In this document: in pieces, positions 55,018 to 63,367 of the stretch
Layout of the letters: each line of letters begins with the position of its first letter
Numbering within the stretch: the stretch's first letter is position 1
Source: AP-15 sp963814865
Lineage (GTDB): Bacteria; Pseudomonadota; Alphaproteobacteria; ATCC43930; CGMCC-115725
Assembly (NCBI GenBank): GCA_963814865.1
Contig: CAWFEN010000016.1
Coordinates: forward strand, 161,323-225,322
Direction of reading: 5' to 3'
Length of the DNA: 64,000 nt
Position numbers and translations under genes: made by a program
The notes under the pieces: model-generated
What the model was told of the DNA's origin: nothing
What the model saw: only the letters and a program-made list of their open reading frames with translations
Database searches by the model: none

Positions 55018-55536
55018 ATGCGATTCTTCGGCCTGCTGAAACGCGTCCTGCGGCCCTTGGCGGCGCGGGAAAACGAGGGCGTTGCGGCGGTCGAGTTCGC
55101 CCTCTGCGCCACGGTGTTCCTGACCATCCTCGCCGGAACCGTCGATATCGGGCTGTTGCTCTATACCACATCCGAGCTCGATGCGGCGGTCAGCGCCGGC
55201 GCCCAATACGCCGAAAACAATGCCTCGCTGGTCTCCAGCAACCCGACCGGGCTCGCCAGCGATATTTCGAGCGTCGTCGACGGCGCCAATGGCTCGGCGA
55301 CCAGCACGGTCAGCGTCAACAACAATGACGCCGCCGGCTGCTATTGCCCGACCGGGCCGCCGGGAAACTGGAGCTGGGGAGGTGCGGTGGCCTGCGGCGG
55401 CTCCTGTGCCGGAGGCGGCATAGCCGGCCAATTCGTGACGATCACCGCGAGCTGCAACGTCGCGCCGCTGTTTCCGACCTTCGGCTTTGTCCGGAATGGC
55501 GCGATCAGCCGCAGCGCAATGGTCGAGACGCAATGA
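55018..55536 (+). CDS. TadE-like minor pseudopilin
   Basis: The 172-residue product has a short basic leader, ARENEGVAAVEFALCATVFL with the prepilin-type hydrophobic segment (Glu in VEFA at the +5-like position), and VDIGLLLYTTSELDAAVSAG as in TadE proteins. The rest is Cys/Gly/Ser-rich (CYCPTGPPGNW, CGGSCAGGGIAG). It is likely matured by a CpaA-type peptidase. It follows the TadG-like gene by 16 bases, and the next TadE-like gene overlaps its stop by ATGA. Confidence 0.83.
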   Translation: MRFFGLLKRVLRPLAARENEGVAAVEFALCATVFLTILAGTVDIGLLLYTTSELDAAVSAGAQYAENNASLVSSNPTGLASDISSVVDGANGSATSTVSVNNNDAAGCYCPTGPPGNWSWGGAVACGGSCAGGGIAGQFVTITASCNVAPLFPTFGFVRNGAISRSAMVETQ

Positions 55537-55979
55537 TGCTCCGCTCCCCGCGCCGTCTGTGGCGCGCCTGCGGCGGCACCACGCCGATCGAATTTGCCCT
55601 GGTGGCGCCGTTATTCCTGGCCCTGATCTTCGGTTGCATCGAATACGGCCGGCTGCTTTGGACCGAACAGGCCTTGCAGGAGACCGCCATGGCCGCGGCG
55701 CGCTGCATGGCCATCCTGCAGACCGCCTGTGCGACGAGCGGCAACTACTACAGCGCGTCGAACACGCAGAGCTATGTTCAAACGCTCGGCGACCAATGGG
55801 GGGTGACGATCCCGAGTTCGGGCATCACCCTGACGCCGAACACGACCTGCGGCGGCGTCACCGGCTTTTCGCAGGTTTCGATCGCCAGCACGTTCACCAG
55901 TCCCGTGTCGGCATTCGTCCACATTTCCGCGAGCGGGATATCGCTGACCGCGACCGCCTGCTTCCCGAACAATCCGTAG
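55533..55979 (+). CDS. TadE-like minor pseudopilin (second)
   Basis: The 148-residue product carries ACGGTTPIEFALVAPLFLAL, the TadE-type N-terminal segment with conserved Glu, and FGCIEYGRLLWTEQALQETA. A soluble domain with four Cys follows (CMAILQTACATSG, NTTCGG, TACFPNNP). ATG overlaps the previous stop. Together with the TadG-like and first TadE-like genes it makes a three-gene cluster, about 30 kb from the main Tad operon. Confidence 0.83.
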   Translation: MMLRSPRRLWRACGGTTPIEFALVAPLFLALIFGCIEYGRLLWTEQALQETAMAAARCMAILQTACATSGNYYSASNTQSYVQTLGDQWGVTIPSSGITLTPNTTCGGVTGFSQVSIASTFTSPVSAFVHISASGISLTATACFPNNP

Positions 55980-56042
55980 CAGGACGGCGCGGGCCGGGCC
56001 GCGCGCCGGCGCCGCGAAACGATGACGAGGCACGCCGTCTCT

Positions 56043-57464
56043 TCAGGCGTCGGCTGGCTTCCATATTGCCGCGGCGTAGAGGGCTTCAGGGAATTCGGGG
56101 GCGATTTCGCCGGTCAGCCGGCGCTCATGGGCCGGGAAATCGGCGAAGAACAGGTCTCGGCTGATGCGCGCTGAAATGGCGGGGAGGCCGCGCTTCATGC
56201 TCGGCACGTCGCCGACCGGCACCCCGAAGCTGACGAAACCGGCCGGGTTCTGGACATGGATGTCGCTCAGGAAGGGTGCCGCGGCCGGGATTTTTTCGAG
56301 GTATTCGTGCCCGGTGCCGAGATAGGGGTGGGCGCCGAGATAGGGGTCTTCCTGGTCTGGCGGCGGCGTATAGCGGTCGCGCCACAACAGGATCGCGTGC
56401 GCGAAATCGGCGAGCTCGGGGCGGGCGCCGGGATCGACGAAATAGCCGGTTCCGGCGATCGCAAAGTCGCAGCGGAATTCCCCATCGGCCGCCTGCGCCG
56501 CGATCCGGCCGCCCTCCTCGCGCGCCGACCGCCAGGGCGCGGCCAGATGCAGGCGGAAATTCGGGAATTTCAGCACCCGCTCGATCGCGTCGGCGGGTGC
56601 CGTCGAGCCCGCCCGGCGGAAGCGGATCGCCTGGTGCCAGCGCACTGCGTCCGGCAGCGCGGGATAGTTGTCGTAGGCGCCGGGATAGCCGCGCACCCGC
56701 GCCACCGGCACCGAGGCGAGCGCCGGCCGGCGCGCGAACAGATCGACCGCCGCCGCCCCCGCCTCGAGCGCTACCGCCGCCGCGTCGAAGGCCGAGGCGG
56801 CACCACCGAGGACCGCGACCGCCTTGCCCCGCAATGCGGCGAAATCGATGGCGTCGGCGGTGTGGGCGTAAAGCCGCGCCGGCAGCCCCTCGGTCAATTC
56901 GGGCGGAATGTAGGCCCCGCCATTGCCGGCGACGCCGTTGGCGAGGATCACCTTGCGCGCAGTCTCGACCCGTGCCGCGCCGTCGCTCTCCAGATGCAGG
57001 CGGAAATGCCCGGCGGCCGGCTCGATGCGGGTGAGCCGGGTCCCATAGCGCACCGGAATGCCGAGGAAACGCCGATACCAGCCGAGATACTCGGCCCAGT
57101 CTTCGCGCGGGATGCGCTCGATCGCGGCATAGGCCGCGGTGCCGTGCCGGGCCTCGTACCAGGCCTGGAAGCTCAAAGCGGCAATGCCGAATTCGGGGCC
57201 GGGCAATGTCTTCGCCGTGCGCAGCACATTCATCCGCGCCGCGTTCAGCCACACGCCCGCCCGCGCCTCGTCGGCGGCGCCGTCGATCGCCGACACCCGG
57301 CCGATGCCGGTCCGGCGCAGCGCGAAAGCCAGGGCGCAGCCGCTCTGCCCGCCACCGACGATCATGACGTTGTGGTCGATCCCCGGCCGGTCCGGGACCC
57401 AGTTCTGCGGATCGGGTCCGATCAGCCGCAGCGCGTTACGGGCACCGGCATCGAAATCGGGCAT
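56043..57464 (-). CDS. FAD-dependent monooxygenase-like flavoprotein (NAD(P)-binding)
   Basis: The 473-residue product has an FAD-binding motif NVMIVGGGQSGCALAFALRR at about residue 31 and the flavoprotein landmark ARKVILANGVAGNGGAYIPP. A second dinucleotide motif, GKAVAVLGGAASAFDAAAVA (residues about 215-234), has GGAAS in place of the usual GxGxS/A, and AGTGYFVD lies near residue 350. The layout resembles Baeyer-Villiger and N-hydroxylating monooxygenases. ATG at 57464 opens the domain correctly. It is divergent from the CmcJ/NvfI-like gene and may act with it and the di-iron protein on the same substrate. Confidence 0.82.
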   Translation of the reverse strand: MPDFDAGARNALRLIGPDPQNWVPDRPGIDHNVMIVGGGQSGCALAFALRRTGIGRVSAIDGAADEARAGVWLNAARMNVLRTAKTLPGPEFGIAALSFQAWYEARHGTAAYAAIERIPREDWAEYLGWYRRFLGIPVRYGTRLTRIEPAAGHFRLHLESDGAARVETARKVILANGVAGNGGAYIPPELTEGLPARLYAHTADAIDFAALRGKAVAVLGGAASAFDAAAVALEAGAAAVDLFARRPALASVPVARVRGYPGAYDNYPALPDAVRWHQAIRFRRAGSTAPADAIERVLKFPNFRLHLAAPWRSAREEGGRIAAQAADGEFRCDFAIAGTGYFVDPGARPELADFAHAILLWRDRYTPPPDQEDPYLGAHPYLGTGHEYLEKIPAAAPFLSDIHVQNPAGFVSFGVPVGDVPSMKRGLPAISARISRDLFFADFPAHERRLTGEIAPEFPEALYAAAIWKPADA

Positions 57465-57567
57465 CAGGCTTGTCTCCTCCGGTTCGGCCGATCCACGAAA
57501 AGCCGGCGCTTGTTGTGTCGGTCGGCGGCCCAATCTATCATCGGGTCCAGTGCGTGGAGGAGCCCCG

Positions 57568-58404
57568 ATGGTTCAGTTCGCCGAACTCGACACCGAACGC
57601 GAAACGCTCGATGCAACCCTCAATTATTTCGTCGATACCAAGACGATGCCGGTCACCTTGGTCGGCGCGCCCGGCGAAGCCGACAAACGCACCGGCGGCG
57701 GCGATTCCGAGGCGCATCGCGTCACCTTGCGCAACGGCCGCCCTCATGCCGATGACTTCGTGCTGGAAAGCAACGGCTTTCGCTTTGTCGATCACGACAC
57801 GCGCGTCGCCGATTTCTACGACGAGGATGAAATCCGCCGGGTCTATTACCCGGAGATGGAAGCGCTGGTGAAGGCCGAAAGCGGCGCCAGGCGCGTCGTC
57901 GTCTTCGACCACACCCTGCGCACTGCCGACGCGGAATTGCGCGAGGCGGCCAAGATTCGCGACCCGGTGCGCCGCGTCCATAACGACTACACCGACTGGT
58001 CGGGCCCAAAGCGGGTGCGCGACCTGATGGGCGACGAGGCCGAGGCATTGCTCGCCCGCCGCTTCGCCGTCATTCAGACATGGCGGCCGATCCGCCATCC
58101 GGTCGAGAACTGGCCGCTCGCCATCGCCGATGCGCGGAGCCTGTCGCCCGCCGATATGGTGGTGACCGAGCGCCGCTACCCCGACCGCATCGGCCAGACT
58201 GCGGCGATCACCTGGAACCCGGCGCATCGCTGGTACTGGTTCCCGCAGATGCGGCCCGACGAGGCGCTGGTCTTCAAGACCTATGAATCGGCAACGGACG
58301 GCCGCGCCCGGTTCACCGCCCACACCGCCTTCGAAGACCCGACGGCGCCGCCCCATGCCAGGCCGCGCGAGAGCATCGAGATCCGCACCCTGGCTTTTTT
58401 CTGA
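57568..58404 (+). CDS. CmcJ/NvfI family oxidoreductase-like protein
   Basis: The 278-residue product contains VVVFDHTLRTADAELREAAK, then VRRVHNDYTDWSGPKRVRDL, FAVIQTWRPIRHPVENWPLA, PDRIGQTAAITWNPAHRWYW and DEALVFKTYESATDGRARFT, followed by AHTAFEDPTAP. These are signature blocks of the CmcJ/NvfI (7-alpha-cephem-methoxylase P8-like) family, related to 2-oxoglutarate/Fe(II)-like folds. His and Asp/Tyr of VHNDYT may bind metal. ATG 57568 with ggaggagc upstream. It is 31 bases before a di-iron protein gene, so the two are probably coupled. Substrate unknown. Confidence 0.82.
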   Translation: MVQFAELDTERETLDATLNYFVDTKTMPVTLVGAPGEADKRTGGGDSEAHRVTLRNGRPHADDFVLESNGFRFVDHDTRVADFYDEDEIRRVYYPEMEALVKAESGARRVVVFDHTLRTADAELREAAKIRDPVRRVHNDYTDWSGPKRVRDLMGDEAEALLARRFAVIQTWRPIRHPVENWPLAIADARSLSPADMVVTERRYPDRIGQTAAITWNPAHRWYWFPQMRPDEALVFKTYESATDGRARFTAHTAFEDPTAPPHARPRESIEIRTLAFF

Positions 58405-58435
58405 GGAGTGCGGCGGCGACCAGGAGGCACACCCG

Positions 58436-59410
58436 ATGGAGCGCGGACACCCGATCGACATCCGCAATGTCGCCTATTTCCGGCATGTCTATGACGGCGA
58501 GCACGCCGACATGCGGCGCCTTTACGAGCAGGCCAAGCTCGACCAATGGAACGCCGCGACCGACATCGACTGGGCGCAGCCGCTGGACGGCGATGGCGGG
58601 CTGATCGCCGACGACCTCGTCGACATCCATGGCACCAAATTCTGGGACCGCCTGTCGCCGGACGAGCGGGTCGAGGTCAACCGCGCCGTCGCCCGCTGGC
58701 GGCTCTCGACCCTGATGGCCGGCGAGCACGGTGCCATGCTGGTGTGCAGCCAGCTGGTCGAGAATGTAGAGGGCCAGGACGCCAAGCTGTTTCAGGCGAC
58801 GCAGGTCGTCGACGAGGGCCGGCACAATGAGGTCCTGCACCGCTACATGGCGCTGCGCCTGGAAGGGCGGAACTATCCGCTGGCGAACAACGTGAAGGAG
58901 ATCTTCGACACCCTGCTCGGCACCGGGACCTGGTATTTGAAGACGATCGGCCTCCAGCTCGTCGCCGAGACCTTTGCCGTGTCGTTGTTCCGCATGCTGG
59001 CCAATTCGTCGAAGGACGCGGTGCTGCGCCAGGTGTGCAAGCGGATCGTGCAGGACGAAGCACGGCATATGGGGTTCGGCATGCTGTCATTGCCGGCGGT
59101 CGTGGCCGAGGCCAGTGCGGCAGAGCGGCGCGAGATGGAAGATTTTGCGGTCTGGGCGCTGAACCGGACCCTGCGCGGCATCTTCCCGCTCGCCGCCTAT
59201 CAGGAGATCGGCTTCGGCGTTTCCGAGATCGAGGAGATCAAGCAATTGCGGCGCGAGCGCGCGGCCGGCGGCGACGAGACCGCGTTCCGCAAATTCTTCC
59301 GCCGCGATCTGCATGGCGGGCTCGTCCGCAATCTGCGCAAGGTGGGGGTGCTGAGCGACCGCATCGCACCGGAGATCGAGGCGCTCGGCATTTCGCTCGC
59401 CGCGGCGTGA
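58436..59410 (+). CDS. Ferritin-like di-iron protein (oxygenase-type)
   Basis: The 324-residue product has the carboxylate/His ligand set of a di-iron four-helix bundle: Glu97 in TLMAGEHGAMLVCSQ, Glu127-x-x-His130 in VVDEGRHNEVLH, Glu178 in LVAETFAVS and Glu208-x-x-His211 in VQDEARHMGFG. This order (Glu, ExxH, Glu, ExxH) fits AurF-like N-oxygenases and R2-like oxidases. No radical-site family could be fixed. It is coded just after the CmcJ/NvfI-like gene with ggaggc upstream of ATG 58436. A role in oxidation of a small molecule is inferred from its neighbours. Confidence 0.82.
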   Translation: MERGHPIDIRNVAYFRHVYDGEHADMRRLYEQAKLDQWNAATDIDWAQPLDGDGGLIADDLVDIHGTKFWDRLSPDERVEVNRAVARWRLSTLMAGEHGAMLVCSQLVENVEGQDAKLFQATQVVDEGRHNEVLHRYMALRLEGRNYPLANNVKEIFDTLLGTGTWYLKTIGLQLVAETFAVSLFRMLANSSKDAVLRQVCKRIVQDEARHMGFGMLSLPAVVAEASAAERREMEDFAVWALNRTLRGIFPLAAYQEIGFGVSEIEEIKQLRRERAAGGDETAFRKFFRRDLHGGLVRNLRKVGVLSDRIAPEIEALGISLAAA

Positions 59411-59438
59411 TCAGGGCATCACGCATGCAAGACATTGT

Positions 59439-59470
59439 CGTCGTCCCCGCGCAAGCGGGGACCCAGAGCC
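59439..59470 (+). repeat. REP-like palindrome, left copy beside the GIY-YIG gene
   Basis: The sequence is cgtcgtccccgc gcaa gcggggacccagagcc. Its core GTCCCCGC-GCAA-GCGGGGAC is a perfect 8-base-pair stem with a four-base loop. The same element, in opposite orientation, lies at 59797-59828. The two bracket the GIY-YIG gene. Confidence 0.8.
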
Positions 59471-59477
59471 AACGCTG

Positions 59478-59771
59478 CTACACCAAGGCGAGATAGAGAT
59501 CGCACCATTGAGGATTATGGTGCTCGATCAGTTCCAGTTTCCACTTGCGCCGCCACTTCTTCATGCGTTTCTCCCGCAGAATCGCATCGGCCATAGTCTC
59601 GTGAAACTCGACATAGACCAATCTGTGCACAGAATAATTCCTAACGAAGCCGCTAACCGCACCCGATCGGTGTTGCCAAACCCGTCGCGCAAGATCGCTC
59701 GTAACGCCGATGTAAAGCGTACCGTTACGGCGGCTCGCGAGAATGTACACGCACGGGCGGCTCTCGATCAT
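59478..59771 (-). CDS. GIY-YIG nuclease family protein
   Basis: The 97-residue product is a single GIY-YIG domain. PCVYILASRRNGTLYIGVTS is the GIY-YIG motif (VYI...LYIG), DLARRVWQHRSGAVSGFVRN carries the catalytic Arg, and LREKRMKKWRRKWKLELIEH carries the conserved Glu. It is one of the short UvrC/Slx1-like nucleases found as stand-alone genes. It lies within about 390 bases bounded by inverted copies of one palindrome, and interrupts the run between the di-iron and amidohydrolase genes. The role is unknown; association with dispersed palindromes suggests part of a mobile or domesticated element. Confidence 0.92.
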   Translation of the reverse strand: MIESRPCVYILASRRNGTLYIGVTSDLARRVWQHRSGAVSGFVRNYSVHRLVYVEFHETMADAILREKRMKKWRRKWKLELIEHHNPQWCDLYLALV

Positions 59772-59796
59772 AGATATACCGGTCTGGTCTTGAGCC

Positions 59797-59828
59797 GGGT
59801 CTGGGTCCCCGCTTTCGCGGGGACGACG
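59797..59828 (-). repeat. REP-like palindrome, right copy beside the GIY-YIG gene
   Basis: On the minus strand it reads cgtcgtccccgcgaaagcgg followed by ggacccagaccc, the same as the left copy except in the loop (gaaa for gcaa) and at the 3' edge. The core is again an 8-base stem with a four-base loop. It is in inverted orientation relative to the left copy. Confidence 0.8.
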
Positions 59829-59896
59829 GATATCATCGTGCGCAGGCTTTGCTTATATTGTGCGAGTGACGGACCGTCTTGCTAGAGGAGGATGTG

Positions 59897-61036
59897 ATGG
59901 CCAATGAGCTGATCTCCTGCGACGACCATATGGATCTGGGCCAGTTGCCGGCGGATCTGTGGACGACGCGGCTGCCGGCGAGCCTGCGCGGCCGCGCGCC
60001 CCACATCGAGGAGCGTGACGGCCAGGCGATCTGGGTCTGCGACGGCAAGGCCTGGGGCAGCTGGGTCGGCAAACACCTGTCGAACGAGCAGCTGGCGCGA
60101 CCGAAGCCGCTCTACAACGCGTTCGACCGCGGCGGCATCTACGATCAGAGCGCGCGCCGGCCGGCGGTCGCCGAGCTGCGCCTCGCCGATATGGACCGCG
60201 ACGGCGTGCAGTCGCAGGTCATTTTCGGCCCGATCTTTCAGATCTCGACCGACGACCCGGCGCTGCGCATCGCCTGCTACCGCGTCTACAACGATTGGCT
60301 GATGGAGTTCTGCGCGGCCGCGCCCGATCGGCTGATCGGCGTGCCGATGCTGCCCGAAACCCCCGACGGGGCGACCGAAGAACTGCTGCGTCTCGCTGCA
60401 AAAGGCGGGGTGCGCCAGGTCACCCTGATGATCGCCAATATCAAGCCCAAGCTCGACGATCCGGCCTGGGAGAAGCTGTGGGCGGCGCTCGAAGACACCG
60501 GCATCATCCTGTCCTGGCACATTACCGTGTTTGTCGGCAAGCCCGGCGACCGCGTCGTCGGCAAGACGGCGAGCGTGTTCGAGAATACCAAATTCTTCAT
60601 GGCGAATTTCCTCGAGCCGTTTGTCGATCTGTTCGCGTGGGGCATCCTCGAACGGCATCCGAAGCTCAAGATGGTGATGGCCGAGGCCGGCACCGGCTGG
60701 CTGCCCTGGCTGGTGCAGGAGCTCGACTACCGCCATTGGCGGCTGTGGGAGGCCAAGGATTTCTGGGCCGACAAGGGCGGCATCGCGCTCGAAACCAAGC
60801 CCAGCGAATTGTTCAAGCGCCAGATCTGGGCGACCTTCCAGGAAGACTATGCGGCAATGTCGCTGATCCCGTTCTTCGGCGACGGGCATCTCCTATGGGC
60901 GTCGGATTACCCGCACCCCGACAGCGTCTGGCCCAATTCTCGTGACGCAATCGAGCGGCAGATGAAGGAGCTGTCGCCGGAAATGCGCCGCAGGCTGACC
61001 CACGACAACGCCGCCCGGCTGTACGGCCTGGGCTGA
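59897..61036 (+). CDS. Amidohydrolase family 2 protein
   Basis: The 379-residue product starts ELISCDDHMDLGQLPADLWT, where CDDH stands in place of the HxH metal motif of most ACMSD-type amidohydrolases. It continues with RLADMDRDGVQSQVIFGPIF, ILSWHITVFVGKPGDRV (metal His), KMVMAEAGTGWLPWLVQELD and LLWASDYPHPDSVWP, where the Asp and His bind metal. Family members catalyse decarboxylation or hydrolysis of aromatic-type acids. ATG at 59897 is preferred over an upstream TTG because of agaggaggat ahead of it. It may be part of a catabolic unit with the neighbouring oxygenases. Confidence 0.85.
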   Translation: MANELISCDDHMDLGQLPADLWTTRLPASLRGRAPHIEERDGQAIWVCDGKAWGSWVGKHLSNEQLARPKPLYNAFDRGGIYDQSARRPAVAELRLADMDRDGVQSQVIFGPIFQISTDDPALRIACYRVYNDWLMEFCAAAPDRLIGVPMLPETPDGATEELLRLAAKGGVRQVTLMIANIKPKLDDPAWEKLWAALEDTGIILSWHITVFVGKPGDRVVGKTASVFENTKFFMANFLEPFVDLFAWGILERHPKLKMVMAEAGTGWLPWLVQELDYRHWRLWEAKDFWADKGGIALETKPSELFKRQIWATFQEDYAAMSLIPFFGDGHLLWASDYPHPDSVWPNSRDAIERQMKELSPEMRRRLTHDNAARLYGLG

Positions 61037-61056
61037 CGGCGTGCCGGCGCGAAGGC

Positions 61057-61728
61057 TCATCCCGCCGGCGGCCAGAAGCGGCGCTGGTAGGCGCCGTCCC
61101 AGAACAGCCACTCGTATTGCGCGGCGCGGGTAAAGGCGGAGAGCATTATGGCGCGCGTCGCCGCGGTCGCGGCAGCGGCCGCCCGATCGCTGGTGGCGAT
61201 GACGGTTTGCACGGCTTCGCCGAAGCGCGGATCGGCGTAGGTATCGATCCAGGCGCGATAGGGGTTGTCGGACGCCGCCTTGCCGGCGATGGCGCAGCCG
61301 ACATCCCAATAGATCCAGAAGCACGGCAGCAATGCCGCGACCAGCACTTCCCAGGGTTCGTGATAGGCCGCGGCGATCAGAAAGCTGGTATAGGCGAAAC
61401 AGTCGGGCGCCGGCTCGGCCGTCGCAATCATCGCGGGATCGATGCCGAACGCCCGCAGATATTGCTCGTGCAATGATCGCTCGACCGCGACGGCGCCCAG
61501 TGCCGATTGGGCGAAGGATTGCAGTGTCGCCGCGTCGGGCGCCTTGGCCGCGGCAATCGCCAGCGCGCGGGAAAATCGCCCCAGATAAAGCGCGTCCTGG
61601 GTGATGTAATGCTGAAAGCGGTCGCGCGCCAATGTCCCGGCCGCCAGCTCGACGTTGAACGGCAGCGCGTGGATCGCCGCGCGCAATTGCGCCGTGCGCT
61701 GCCAGGCTTCGTCGGAAAAGCGGATCAT
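61057..61728 (-). CDS. tenA: TenA-family thiaminase II/aminopyrimidine aminohydrolase
   Basis: The 223-residue product has RFQHYITQDALYLGRFSRAL (TenA helix with QD and Y), EQYLRAFGIDPAMIATAEPA, and then CFAYTSFLIAAAYHEPWEVL in the Cys-containing active-site region. ALLPCFWIYWDVGCAI contains the catalytic Cys area, and NPYRAWIDTYADPRFGEAVQ closes the core. TenA hydrolyses thiamine-degradation pyrimidines for salvage. Length is normal. It is convergent to the amidohydrolase gene. Confidence 0.9.
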   Translation of the reverse strand: MIRFSDEAWQRTAQLRAAIHALPFNVELAAGTLARDRFQHYITQDALYLGRFSRALAIAAAKAPDAATLQSFAQSALGAVAVERSLHEQYLRAFGIDPAMIATAEPAPDCFAYTSFLIAAAYHEPWEVLVAALLPCFWIYWDVGCAIAGKAASDNPYRAWIDTYADPRFGEAVQTVIATSDRAAAAATAATRAIMLSAFTRAAQYEWLFWDGAYQRRFWPPAG

Positions 61729-61887
61729 CCGTCACCGTCCTGCCGCCGCTAGAATGCGCCGCAGCTTGAGCCTCGCCGGCAGAAGGAGTCCAGTCTCGTG
61801 CCGCCGAACGCCGCGCCGATCCAGGGGCCCGTACTGCGGCCTCCCGGCGCCGTCGGCAACCGGCCAAAGCCGGGATTCCGCGGCTGC

Positions 61888-63006
61888 TCAAGGATCGACA
61901 AACCGCCACAGGCGCCGGCCGGCTTCGACATGGGGGACGAGGAACGGCGGCTGCCGGTCGCGCGCCGCAATCACCTGCCCGCGGTTCAGATCTGCAAGTT
62001 GGCGCGCCCGCTCGGGTTCGCGGACCAGATCCGTGATTGCGTTCGCCCAACGCATCGGGTCGAGATCGACCACCATGCCGAGCGCATGCTCTTCGCGCGA
62101 AGGCTGGTAGATCTCGGCACTCGACACCAGCAGCGCGGCGCCGCCGCGGGCGGCGTCGATGCGCCGCGTCGCCGAGCGGCTGGCATTCGTCCTGCTCGGC
62201 AGCAACGGCGACAGCATGATGGCGGACGGCTGCTGCCGGGTCGCCAACCGGTATTGCGGCCACGGACGAGGTGGAACCACGTCGACCCGCCCGAGACGGC
62301 CCCATCGCAAGGCGATCCTGCCCTGGGCGGCGATCTCAAAGCGTATTTCGGGATCGGCGCGAAGGACCTTCCGGGCAACCGGCAAAAGCCACCGCTTCTC
62401 CGCCGCATGGGTTCGCGTGGCGTGGTAAGCCACGACGGCTCGAGACCGCGGCACCGTCCGGTCTGGCAGATCGTAGTCATCGGCAATCGGCGGCAACAAG
62501 CGCGGCGCCGCCTCTCTATGGCGCGCCGCGAGCGTCGGCGTGGATACGAACAACAAGTCGAGCGACGGGCCGAGCCGCGGCCACAATCCGATGCCGAGCC
62601 GGTAGCACCAGTAGCGAAATGGCAGGGGTATCGTGCTGTCCGTCGCCAGCGCCTCGAGATCGTCATCCAGCAGCAGGGCGGTGCCTGCAATCACCCGACG
62701 ATGGCGCTCGACAAGATTGAGCCACTGGGTGGATGCGTAACGACAAAAGAAGATCAGGGCGTCTTTGAATATTTCTGGATCCAGTTTCGCTCGATTCGGT
62801 GCAAAATTCGAGAAGATGATCTCAAGATCAGGAAATTGTCGTAGACGCGGCGCCAAATAGTAATCATACGTCGGGTTTGGGCCAAGCATGGCGACGATGA
62901 TGCGAGCAAAAGGTCGCGGCAGCATCGGAGATACGGTGAGCCTCGGCTGAGGCTTCGACTGAAGATGCTGCGCGAACGCATGAATGTCGAAATCGACATC
63001 AAACAT
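61888..63006 (-). CDS. Glycosyltransferase-like protein, putative
   Basis: The 372-residue product shows a pattern of alternating strands and helices and a Rossmann-like N-terminus (FARIIVAMLGPNPTYDYYLA). The C-terminal half contains RSRAVVAYHATRTHAAEKRW and later AARGGAALLVSSAEIYQPSR and EEHALGMVVDLDPMRWANAI, the layout of a GT-B type glycosyltransferase, where the Glu/His region would bind the sugar nucleotide. No catalytic motif is certain and no neighbours are sugar-metabolism genes. ATG at 63006. Confidence 0.5.
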   Translation of the reverse strand: MFDVDFDIHAFAQHLQSKPQPRLTVSPMLPRPFARIIVAMLGPNPTYDYYLAPRLRQFPDLEIIFSNFAPNRAKLDPEIFKDALIFFCRYASTQWLNLVERHRRVIAGTALLLDDDLEALATDSTIPLPFRYWCYRLGIGLWPRLGPSLDLLFVSTPTLAARHREAAPRLLPPIADDYDLPDRTVPRSRAVVAYHATRTHAAEKRWLLPVARKVLRADPEIRFEIAAQGRIALRWGRLGRVDVVPPRPWPQYRLATRQQPSAIMLSPLLPSRTNASRSATRRIDAARGGAALLVSSAEIYQPSREEHALGMVVDLDPMRWANAITDLVREPERARQLADLNRGQVIAARDRQPPFLVPHVEAGRRLWRFVDP

Positions 63007-63367
63007 CGCACTGCCCGCCGCGGCAGACAGACCAGCGAGTCAGCTCCTTGAAATACGGCACTTGAGGTTCTCGTTCATCGCGCCCCCGAATTCGTCGATG
63101 GCCGAATGGGCACGACGGCCCGGCCAAAAACCGCGACCGCATTGGGCTTGGTCCCTTGGAGCCGGTATCGAGGACCGAACCGATCATGTGGCCTGCCGTA
63201 TAATGCCGCCCTGACCTTGGACGGTCGAGCGCGAATTCGCTTCATCCGCCACCGTCACCGCTGACGCTGCTCCGCCTCGCCCGCACCGACGAAACCGGCG
63301 GAGCTGTCGGACATGGCGTTTGTCCGCTAGTCTCCAGCGACAGAATTCTCCTTCTCGGAGCCGCCTG
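63007..63367. other. Intergenic stretch between divergent glycosyltransferase-like and threonine aldolase genes
   Basis: About 360 bases. A TATAAT hexamer is present at 63199-63204, but no good -35 element was found at the expected spacing. Overlapping short frames are not protein-like. Promoters for the two divergent genes probably lie here. Confidence 0.4.
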
